Shown here: one piece after another, positions 6,750-11,784 of the stretch | Position numbering within the stretch: the first letter of the stretch is position 1 | Layout of the letters: every line of letters begins with the position of its first letter | Program-made: the position numbers and the translations under genes | The notes under the pieces: model-generated | Seen by the model: only the letters and a program-made list of their open reading frames with translations | The model's database searches: none | Told to the model about the DNA's origin: nothing | NCBI GenBank assembly: GCA_003694545.1 | Contig: RFKD01000026.1 | Span: forward strand, 1-11,784 | Direction: 5' to 3' | DNA: 11,784 nucleotides | Source: Candidatus Parcubacteria bacterium | GTDB taxonomy: Bacteria > Patescibacteriota > Minisyncoccia > Phycocordibacterales > UBA12088

Positions 6750-6762
6750 GCGCGCGAAGCGC
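6723..6762. repeat. 40-bp inverted repeat overlapping the rplJ promoter
   Basis: The left arm GCGCTTCGCGCGTATCC (6723-6739) and right arm GGATGCGCGCGAAGCGC (6746-6762) pair over 17 positions with a single T-G wobble. The six-base loop is TTGTTA. It begins 20 bases after the stop of the DUF1360-like gene and spans the spacer and -10 of the next promoter. In RNA read through from upstream it would be a very stable hairpin but has no T-tract. As DNA it is a palindrome on the promoter. It may do either job or both. Confidence 0.6.
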
Positions 6763-6824
6763 CAAAGACAGCCGGCAGGGCGCCTCTTGGTCGCGCTCAG
6801 AAGACCGGCCGAGGCCGCGTTTGG
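6762..6824 (+). promoter_or_regulatory. L10-leader-like RNA element upstream of rplJ
   Basis: The L10 leader is an mRNA element bound by L10 or L10-L12 to repress stalk protein synthesis. Here CCAAAGACAGCCGG (6762-6775) and CCGGCCGAGG (6805-6814) with TTTGG (6820-6824) match, from memory, the conserved CCAAAGACAGC...GCCGAGG..UUUGG frame of that leader. CCAAA pairs with TTTGG (6762-6766 with 6820-6824), and GCCGG (6771-6775) with CCGGC (6805-6809). The AGACA and CGAGG bases lie across an internal loop, as expected for the kink-turn. The position, just after the predicted start site and 53 bases before the rplJ ATG, fits. A further GAAGCGC/GCGCTTC stem (6827-6833, 6846-6852) follows and could mask or expose the start region. 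Confidence 0.65.
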
Positions 6825-6877
6825 TCGAAGCGCGCCCCTTCTCTAGCGCTTCACATTACCCCATAGCTCAATTCTCT

Positions 6878-7369
6878 ATGCCCATTACACGGGCGAAAAA
6901 ACAGCAGATCCTTGAGGAACTCTCTCACATTCTCGAGGAGTCGCCAACTATCGCCTTTGTGCATTTCAAAGGCATCCCCGTCGCGCAGGAGCGAGCAATG
7001 CGGCGGGCCTTGCGCGAGGCGGGGGTGCGCTTGCGTGTGGCCAAAAAGCGCCTTATCGCGCGTGTCCTTGCCGAGCGGCAGTTTTCGGGAGAAATGCCTT
7101 CTTTAGAAAGGGAAGTAGCCATCGCGTTTGGCGGTGACGAGATTGCTCCAGCGCGCGAAATCGCAAAGGCGGCAAAGGCACTCCAAACCGGCGAACTCAC
7201 GCTCGTGGGAGCCGTGTTTGAGGCGCGCTATTTGAGCGCGCAAGAAGCGCAAGCGCTTGCCGCCATCCCGTCGCGCCAGGAACTTCTCGCACAGCTCGCG
7301 TTTGTGCTCAAAAGCCCAATACAACGCGTCGCGATCGCCCTTTCGGAGGTGGCGAAACAAAAAGCTTAG
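6878..7369 (+). CDS. rplJ: 50S ribosomal protein L10
   Basis: L10 forms the base of the ribosomal stalk, binding 23S rRNA with its N-terminal domain and L7/L12 dimers with its C-terminal helix. This 163-residue protein has the usual length. Recognisable blocks are AFVHFKGIPVAQERAMRRAL (about 26-45), GVRLRVAKKRLIARVL (49-64) and GAVFEARYLSAQEAQALAAI (111-130). PSRQELLAQL (131-140) and an amphipathic C-terminal helix to residue 163 follow. The start is ATG 6878, encoding MPITRAKK; upstream in-frame codons to 6740 run through the RNA leader and are not coding. There is no Shine-Dalgarno. It is first in a unit with rplL, and control by the leader at 6762-6824 is likely. The usual rplK-rplA neighbours are absent upstream. 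Confidence 0.95.
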   Translation: MPITRAKKQQILEELSHILEESPTIAFVHFKGIPVAQERAMRRALREAGVRLRVAKKRLIARVLAERQFSGEMPSLEREVAIAFGGDEIAPAREIAKAAKALQTGELTLVGAVFEARYLSAQEAQALAAIPSRQELLAQLAFVLKSPIQRVAIALSEVAKQKA

Positions 7370-7408
7370 CTGTTTTCCGCATTCTCCGGGCGACGCCGCG
7401 GGGGGATG

Positions 7409-7431
7409 CTATTAACCAATGTTGTTAGTAG
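7409..7431 (+). repeat. Small hairpin in the rplJ-rplL gap
   Basis: CTATTAAC (7409-7416) and GTTAGTAG (7424-7431) pair over eight positions with one wobble and a seven-base loop. It lies in the 82-base gap between rplJ and rplL, 20 bases before the rplL ATG. It may set the expression ratio of L7/L12 to L10, which must be several-fold, through stability or processing. That role is inference. Confidence 0.35.
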
Positions 7432-7451
7432 ACGCATCTAACCAAACATGT

Positions 7452-7958
7452 ATGGCAGAGGAAACCAAAGATCAAGTGGCGCAAAACGCGCAAGAAGCAA
7501 CATCACAAAAAGCCGCGCCAGAAGCGCAGGCGCAAACCCAAACATCTGCCGCGGAGGCACAGAGCGCGGCGGAGCCCCCAAAGGAGGTTCCGGAAAAATT
7601 CAAGGCGCTCATTGAACACATTGAATCGATGAGCGTCTTGGAGCTTAACGAGCTCGTGCGCGCCATTGAAGACCGCTTTGGCGTTTCCGCCTCAGCGATG
7701 GTGGCGGCGGTGCCAGCAGCTGCAGACGCGGGCGCCGCGGAAGCATCCAGCACGGTAAGCGTTGAACTCACCGACGCGGGCTCGCAAAAAGTCGCTGTTA
7801 TTAAGGTGGTGAAAGAGGTCCTTGGATTGGGCTTAAAGGAAGCGAAGGATCTTGTTGATGGAGCGCCGGTGATGGTCAAGGAGGGGATGAAGAAGGAAGA
7901 AGCGGAAGAGCTGAAGGCAAAACTAGAGGCAGCCGGCGCGAAGGTAACCTTAAAGTAA
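7452..7958 (+). CDS. rplL: 50S ribosomal protein L7/L12 with extended N-terminus
   Basis: L7/L12 is the multi-copy stalk protein that recruits and activates translational GTPases. The 168-residue product is long for the family (usually about 120-130). Residues 1-46 are a low-complexity, Ala/Gln/Glu-rich extension. Residues 47-82 are the dimerisation domain (PEKFKALIEHIESMSVLELN, then ending FGVSASA). Residues 84-101 are the Ala-rich hinge and 102-168 the C-terminal domain with VIKVVKEVLGLGLKEAKDLV (117-136) and AGAKVTLK at the end, the factor-binding helices. ATG 7452 (MAEETKD) was preferred to the in-frame ATG at 7419, which would add residues unlike L7/L12 and lies in the intergenic hairpin. 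It is downstream of rplJ and 13 bases ahead of the next gene. Confidence 0.95.
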   Translation: MAEETKDQVAQNAQEATSQKAAPEAQAQTQTSAAEAQSAAEPPKEVPEKFKALIEHIESMSVLELNELVRAIEDRFGVSASAMVAAVPAAADAGAAEASSTVSVELTDAGSQKVAVIKVVKEVLGLGLKEAKDLVDGAPVMVKEGMKKEEAEELKAKLEAAGAKVTLK

Positions 7959-7971
7959 CCCAACGTCACGC

Positions 7972-8583
7972 ATGGCAAGCCCGCACGGAGATGTTTTGGC
8001 GCTTCTCATGGGCTCGAACGAACGCGCGCGCGTCACGCGCGCGTTCGTTATCAACCCCGAGCGTGCCTGGAGCGCCGCGGCGATGGTTGAGGCGGTGCAG
8101 GTTCCGGCGGTGGTCGCGCGGCAAACCCTGCAAGCGCTTGCGAGCGCAGGGTTTGCCCGCGTTGCGCGTCGTCGTTCAGGCCCTTTGGCTGTTGAGTACG
8201 CGCCGTTAGATGGACCCGCGTTTGCCGCGCTGCGGGAATTTATTTTGCAGGTTGCGTTGCCTAATTTGACGCAATGGGCGCGCGAACTCGCTCGCGTCGG
8301 TGGGCGGGTGCGTCTTGTGGTTGCTTCCGGCATTCTTGCCGGCGACCTAACGCGCCCCGAGAACGAGACAACACCCGAGCTTTTGATCGTGGCGGACAAG
8401 GCGGACCCAACGCGGTTCCGGCGCGCCGTTGCTCGTTTGGAGCGTGAGATCGGGCGCGAACTAGCCGTTGCGCTCTTTTCTCGGGAAGAGTTTGCCTACC
8501 GCCGGAACATTCACGATCGAGCTTTGCGTGAAGTGTTTGAACGGCCGCACCGCGTTGTGCGCGGGTCTGTGGAGGCGTTTTAG
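7972..8583 (+). CDS. Winged-helix protein with degenerate nucleotidyltransferase-like domain
   Basis: This 203-residue protein is probably a DNA-binding regulator. Residues 1-78 look like a winged helix: ALLMGSNERARVTRAFVINP, then helices to ARQTLQALASAGFARV and a wing ending in VEYAPL. Residues 80-110 form a linker helix. Residues 111-203 resemble a small MNT-type nucleotidyltransferase fold: VRLVVASGILAG (113-124), then PELLIVAD (135-142) where active enzymes have GS...SDIDLLIV. The first catalytic Asp is replaced, so catalysis is unlikely. The end (LFSREEFAYRRNIHDRALRE) matches a tail I recall in CPR proteins of this build, from memory. It starts 13 bases after rplL with no promoter between, so it is probably co-transcribed with the stalk genes. 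A GC-rich perfect palindrome lies in codons 16-26. Confidence 0.6.
   Translation: MASPHGDVLALLMGSNERARVTRAFVINPERAWSAAAMVEAVQVPAVVARQTLQALASAGFARVARRRSGPLAVEYAPLDGPAFAALREFILQVALPNLTQWARELARVGGRVRLVVASGILAGDLTRPENETTPELLIVADKADPTRFRRAVARLEREIGRELAVALFSREEFAYRRNIHDRALREVFERPHRVVRGSVEAF
8017..8049. repeat. 33-bp perfect-arm palindrome inside a coding start
   Basis: The arms AACGAACGCGCGCG (8017-8030) and CGCGCGCGTTCGTT (8036-8049) are exact reverse complements over 14 bases, with a five-base CGTCA loop. The palindrome lies 45-77 bases after the start codon of the winged-helix protein. In mRNA it is a very stable hairpin close to the translation start. As DNA it contains alternating CG runs. 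Confidence 0.7.
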
Positions 8584-8605
8584 TCTTTGCCGTCACCGCG
8601 TTTGA

Positions 8606-8614
8606 TTATCCACA
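8606..8614 (+). other. DnaA-box-like 9-mer TTATCCACA
   Basis: This is a second exact TTATCCACA, in the intergenic gap. Its last five bases are the first bases of the 15-bp palindrome arm. Its position just upstream of a promoter could allow DnaA-linked control, but a chance occurrence cannot be excluded. Confidence 0.3.
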
Positions 8615-8645
8615 CGCCGCCGCGCTGTAACGCGGCGGCGTGTGG
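8610..8645. repeat. Perfect 15-bp inverted repeat between two genes
   Basis: CCACACGCCGCCGCG (8610-8624) and CGCGGCGGCGTGTGG (8631-8645) are exact reverse complements with a six-base CTGTAA loop. It starts 27 bases after the stop of the regulator gene, so it could end that transcript, but TATACT rather than a T-tract follows. It abuts the -10 of the next gene and covers where a -35 would be, much like the palindrome at 6723-6762. Confidence 0.7.
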
Positions 8646-8651
8646 TATACT
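8643..8651 (+). promoter_or_regulatory. Extended -10 promoter of the TM-helix membrane protein gene
   Basis: TG-G-TATACT (TG 8643-8644, hexamer 8646-8651) is a strong extended -10. No -35 match is visible at 17 bases, where the palindrome loop lies. Transcription should start near 8658, giving a leader of about 36 bases to the ATG at 8694. The in-frame GTG at 8640 overlaps this box and is therefore not the start. Confidence 0.55.
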
Positions 8652-8693
8652 GCCGCAAGAAGCTCCTCTCTTACTCTCCCTGTTTTTTGCTGT

Positions 8694-9392
8694 ATGATTG
8701 TGGATGTGTGGACGCAAGTGCTTATCAAATCGTTCGAACAGCTGTGGCTCGGGTTTGTGTCGTTTGTGCCTCAGCTGGTGGTTGGGTTGGTGATTCTGCT
8801 TGTTGGGTGGCTGGTGGGAAGCGGCGCCGGGCGCGTTGCCGAACAAGTCCTCAACGCTGCTCGGCTTGACCAAGCACTGCGCGCCGCCGGCGCGACGCGC
8901 TTTTTAGAGCATATTGGTTGGGAGCCTTCGTTTGCCGTGCAAATCGGCAAGTTAGTTAAATGGTTCGTGTTTCTCGTGTTTTTAGTCGCGGCGTTTGATG
9001 TCTTGAACCTTGAGCAAGTCAATGATTTCCTGCGCGAGGTGGTGCTCACCTACTTGCCGCGTGTCGTGGTTGCCGTTCTTATTCTGCTCGCGGGCGCCGT
9101 GGTGGGCGACACGATAGCGCGCGTTGCTGAAGGATCGGCGCGCGCGGCCGAGATGCCCTCTGCGGGGTTCGTCGGCTCGTTTGCGCGTTGGTCTATTTGG
9201 GTCATTGCTATTCTCACCGCCCTCGATCAGCTTGGTATTGCAACCGTCTTTGTGCAAACCTTCTTCACGGGGGTTGTGGTAGCGGTGTCGCTCGCGCTCG
9301 GCTTGGCGTTTGGGTTAGGAGGGCAAGACGCCGCCCGTCGCGCCATTGAGCGACTTGAGAAGCGATTTAAATCCGAAGAGAAAAAATCTTAG
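8694..9392 (+). CDS. MscS-type conserved TM-helix membrane protein (two repeats, no soluble domain)
   Basis: This 232-residue membrane protein has hydrophobic segments at about 20-45, 87-106, 117-143, 164-183 and 186-210. It is an internal duplication. FVPQLVVGLVILLVGWLVGS (24-43) matches YLPRVVVAVLILLAGAVVGD (120-139), each followed by a GRVAE/ARVAE turn. The LVKWFVFLVFLVAAFDVLNL block (87-106) matches FARWSIWVIAILTALDQLGI (163-182). This is the conserved TM-helix repeat (PF05552 type) seen in MscS-related proteins. ALGLAFGLGGQDAARR (201-216) matches the MscS pore-helix end, but the protein stops after a short basic helix with no beta domain. It may be a channel or channel-like anchor; conduction is not shown. 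ATG 8694 fits the promoter. The large protein at 9427 follows after 34 bases. Confidence 0.75.
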   Translation: MIVDVWTQVLIKSFEQLWLGFVSFVPQLVVGLVILLVGWLVGSGAGRVAEQVLNAARLDQALRAAGATRFLEHIGWEPSFAVQIGKLVKWFVFLVFLVAAFDVLNLEQVNDFLREVVLTYLPRVVVAVLILLAGAVVGDTIARVAEGSARAAEMPSAGFVGSFARWSIWVIAILTALDQLGIATVFVQTFFTGVVVAVSLALGLAFGLGGQDAARRAIERLEKRFKSEEKKS

Positions 9393-9426
9393 CACGCTTT
9401 TAGACTGTCTCTTAATGCTACTTATT

Positions 9427-11784
9427 ATGGCCACACGCGAAGGGACTTCTCCTCCCTCTTTTGACGACCAGAATTACGAAAACGATGTGCTAGAAGCGCT
9501 GGCGCCTTTTGTCAAAAGGGCCGCGGGGCAAGATCTCTCTGAGGAGGAGAGAAGTCGCCTCGTTTCCGCGGCAAGGGTAGAGAAAGAAATAAACAGTCAA
9601 CATGCTTCATCGGTGCGCAATGAGGGCTTGGAGCGGAGGATAAAAGAGTTGGAAGAGAGGCTCGCCCGGTTGGCGGCAGAAGCAAGGGGGCGGGAGATCC
9701 CGAGCCCCGGTCGGACAGAGATGTATCCAGCCTTGCCATATGACCAACGCATGGAGGGCGCGCAAGGTCCTCATGTCGAGAGCGGGATATCTCCTGCAGA
9801 AGCTGCGCCGTCTGAAGGGCCGCCCACGCAGCTGTTATTTCCAGCGAGTCCTTCTCTCGCTTCTTCTCAGACGGTTGGCGTCACTCAAGGAGCCCCTGCC
9901 GCAGAACCTAAGACTCCCGCCATGCCTTCTGCCCCTTCCGTGGCGCCTTCACCAACACGGCGCCCACAAAGCGGAGCAGAGCTCGATCCATCGGTGAAGC
10001 AATTCATCGACAAGGATCTGCTTGTCCAAGAACGGGCCGATCTGCGTCGCCGGTGGCACGAGTTTTACACCACGGAGACCAGAAATGGTGTGCGGGTTCT
10101 TTCCGGACGCATCCCACAAGCAGAAATGCAACTGCGGCATCAATTGTTGCAAGCATACCGCCATAATGAAGCGTTGCGCTCTATTTTCAAACTCACAAAA
10201 CGCAAGAGCATTAACTTGCGCGAAGTCGCGGAGATTGACCCTGGCGTCAAAGCGGCGTGTCAGAATTATTTGCGTGAAGTGCATGCCCTCAATGAGGTGC
10301 GCAAGGAGATTGTGGGTCTCGCGATCGTGCGTCGGGCGATACACGACGGCTTGCCGGATCCACACCGTTTTACCTCGCAAGAACAGCAAACTTGGCAAAG
10401 GCTCAAACAGGAGTACGAAATGTTCAGCAGTGAAATTCGCACCTTTGATCACGAACTCCGAAGCCTCACTGGGGAGTTGCAGACCTTGCGCGCCGAGCGC
10501 GGTCAAGCTCAGCAGGTGCGCGACCAACTCACACAGGAGCGCGACCAACTCGTGCAAGAGCGCTCTCAAGCCCAGCAAAGCGGCAACCAGCAGGAAGTTC
10601 AGCGCTTGGATGGAGAAATTCAAAAAGTGGAACAAGCAATCCAACAGAAAGAACAAGAAATCGCCCAGAAAGAACAGGAAATCCAGCAAAAAGAGCAGGA
10701 GGTTCAGCAAAAAGAAACCGAACGGTCCACCAAGCTCGGCGATCCCAACCAGAAGCGGGAAGAAATCCGTGCCTTTATCCGAGAGGTCGCGATCCGTCAA
10801 GCGTTGAGTTCCGCGGACAGCTTAGGCGCGTACGCGAAGGTGATGACGGAAGCCGCGACGACCTTCTTGCGCGAAGGGCGGCTGGATACGCAGGTTGCCG
10901 ATGTGGGGCTTGAGTATGGAATGGAGCGTTATATTCGGCGGCTTCTTGCCGCGCGAGCAATCGGTTCCGTCAAAGAGGTGCGCGACGCGGCAGTTGCAGC
11001 GGCGCAGGAACGAGCAGCAGCCGTGGATCCGCAATCAGCTGGAAAAGTGCGCGGATTCTTCCGCAGGCTCTGGGCAGGTATGCGGGGAGTTACTTATCCT
11101 TACCAGCCCGGAGATCTAGGAGCCTCTGGCGCGCAGCCTTCCCCTCGCGTGGCGAACCTTGAGCGCCGCAGCAAGAGGGCGGCAAGCGGATTGCGCTACG
11201 GCTTGGCTGCGCTTGTTGGTGCTGTGCGAGGCGGGACGCTTGGTGTGGTAAGTGGTGCGGGGGCGGCGGCAGGAGTAGCGGTGGGCGCCACGGGCTCGGT
11301 TGTGGGGCTCGCAGGGTCTTTCTTGGGGGGTTACATTGGCGGGGAGGTTGGGCGCAAAATTGGTGGGTTACGCACCAAATATGTGGCAGCGAGAGGTCGC
11401 GATGTGTTGCAGAGGGCGGCAGAGGCCGAGTTGCAAGAGGCGCACGACAAAGGCGTGTTTGACCCTGACCAGGCATTGTGGGAGGAGTCAGTGAATTCAG
11501 CAATTAACACGGTAGCCGCGAAACTCGCGGAAGCGCAATCGGAAGGGTTGGGCCGCACGGTTGGTGGCGTCATTGGTGGGGCGGGCGCGGGTTGGATCGG
11601 TGCCGGTTTTGCCCGATCCCTTCTCGATCAGCCAATTCATTTTTCGCCACCTTCTGATAAGGAACTTATGGCGGAACCCGTGGCAGAACCCATGCCCCCG
11701 CAACCCGTGGCAGAACCCAAGGCAGAACCCATGGTACAAGGAGAGGCCCTACCTCCCGAACCTCCTCCTGCCGCTCAAGTGGAA
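9427..11784 (+). CDS. Large coiled-coil and glycine-zipper protein, 3' end outside window
   Basis: The frame is open from ATG 9427 to the last base, at least 786 residues. Residues 1-90 are charged and helical (NEGLERRIKELEERLARLAA, 65-84). Residues 91-185 form a Pro/Ala/Ser-rich linker. A helical domain occupies 186-315 (VKQFIDKDLLVQERADLRRR at 190-209). A coiled coil runs 320-435, ending in four exact-length heptads (QQKEQEI type). Another helical domain covers 440-555. Gly/Ala-rich hydrophobic segments at about 602-648 (GxxxG spacing, as in GSFLGGYIGGEVGRKIGG) and 708-730 are glycine zippers, on either side of a helical stretch. A Pro/Glu tail with AEP repeats follows (748-786). Glycine zippers usually pack helices in membranes, so a membrane-associated scaffold is plausible. 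No family is recognised. It lies 34 bases after the TM-helix gene, with no terminator between, so an operon is likely. Confidence 0.75.
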   Translation, partial: MATREGTSPPSFDDQNYENDVLEALAPFVKRAAGQDLSEEERSRLVSAARVEKEINSQHASSVRNEGLERRIKELEERLARLAAEARGREIPSPGRTEMYPALPYDQRMEGAQGPHVESGISPAEAAPSEGPPTQLLFPASPSLASSQTVGVTQGAPAAEPKTPAMPSAPSVAPSPTRRPQSGAELDPSVKQFIDKDLLVQERADLRRRWHEFYTTETRNGVRVLSGRIPQAEMQLRHQLLQAYRHNEALRSIFKLTKRKSINLREVAEIDPGVKAACQNYLREVHALNEVRKEIVGLAIVRRAIHDGLPDPHRFTSQEQQTWQRLKQEYEMFSSEIRTFDHELRSLTGELQTLRAERGQAQQVRDQLTQERDQLVQERSQAQQSGNQQEVQRLDGEIQKVEQAIQQKEQEIAQKEQEIQQKEQEVQQKETERSTKLGDPNQKREEIRAFIREVAIRQALSSADSLGAYAKVMTEAATTFLREGRLDTQVADVGLEYGMERYIRRLLAARAIGSVKEVRDAAVAAAQERAAAVDPQSAGKVRGFFRRLWAGMRGVTYPYQPGDLGASGAQPSPRVANLERRSKRAASGLRYGLAALVGAVRGGTLGVVSGAGAAAGVAVGATGSVVGLAGSFLGGYIGGEVGRKIGGLRTKYVAARGRDVLQRAAEAELQEAHDKGVFDPDQALWEESVNSAINTVAAKLAEAQSEGLGRTVGGVIGGAGAGWIGAGFARSLLDQPIHFSPPSDKELMAEPVAEPMPPQPVAEPKAEPMVQGEALPPEPPPAAQVE
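10639..10722 (+). repeat. Four tandem 21-bp heptad-encoding repeats
   Basis: Four 21-base units encode the heptads IQQKEQE, IAQKEQE, IQQKEQE and VQQKETE (residues 405-432 of the large protein). The repeats are clear at protein level but imperfect in DNA, mixing CAG/CAA and GAA/GAG. This argues for old duplication kept by selection for the coiled coil. Copy number could vary between strains. Confidence 0.65.

Noticed and set aside
6740..6877. In-frame upstream extension of rplJ
   Set aside because: It overlaps the promoter and the structured RNA leader, and adds residues unlike L10, which normally starts at the MPITRAKK-type N-terminus.
579..8614. Replication origin suggested by two exact DnaA boxes
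   Set aside because: The two sites are 8 kb apart, with no box cluster, no AT-rich unwinding region and no dnaA, dnaN or gyrase genes nearby.
10639..10722. CRISPR-like or other DNA-level repeat array
   Set aside because: The 21-bp periodicity is the codon image of coiled-coil heptads without spacers; no CRISPR array is present in the window.
9949..10800. Minus-strand frame of 283 codons with Leu/Phe-rich hydrophobic stretches
   Set aside because: It is the mirror of the Gln/Lys/Glu coiled-coil repeats of the + strand protein, whose frame is open through the whole region with sensible domains.

Overview
The window most likely comes from a GC-rich member of the Patescibacteria/CPR, probably in the Parcubacteria group. 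This is inference from gene content and was not checked by any search. Three things point that way: a very large secreted surface protein with a peptidoglycan-binding domain and repeated beta-sandwich modules; small winged-helix regulators of types I associate with these genomes; and rplJ-rplL standing apart from rplK-rplA and rpoB-rpoC. All convincing genes are on the + strand, and almost none has a Shine-Dalgarno sequence.

Layout. Bases 1-282 hold the C-terminal end of a winged-helix DNA-binding protein. Bases 283-1217 are a long stretch without a secure gene. It holds several inverted repeats, one exact DnaA-box-like 9-mer and two possible very small ORFs. Bases 1218-4835 encode a 1205-residue exported, S-layer-like protein followed by a strong hairpin terminator. 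A new promoter (5005-5033) then drives what looks like a three-gene membrane-protein operon: a membrane-anchored TPR protein (5042-5944), a 73-residue single-span protein (5956-6177) and a DUF1360-like membrane protein (6206-6703).

Bases 6721-7958 are a ribosomal stalk unit: a promoter built into a 40-bp palindrome, an RNA leader resembling the L10 leader, rplJ (6878-7369) and rplL (7452-7958). The L7/L12 protein carries an unusual ~46-residue N-terminal extension. Only 13 bases later comes a winged-helix protein with a degenerate nucleotidyltransferase-like C-terminal domain (7972-8583), probably co-transcribed with the stalk genes. A perfect 15-bp-arm palindrome with an extended -10 element closes that unit and opens the next.

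The last unit pairs a small membrane protein made of two tandem MscS-type conserved TM-helix repeats without the usual MscS soluble domain (8694-9392) with a large protein (9427 to the window end, at least 786 residues). That protein contains a long Gln/Glu-rich coiled coil, two glycine-zipper hydrophobic segments and a Pro/Glu-rich tail. I do not recognise it, and it is the best candidate here for something undescribed.

Two features recur. First, the S-layer-like gene and the TPR operon share the 12-mer TGTGCGCGTATG, which places a -10-like box 8 bases before the ATG and implies leaderless or near-leaderless mRNAs. Second, long GC-rich palindromes with no T-tract sit on promoters or within a coding start.
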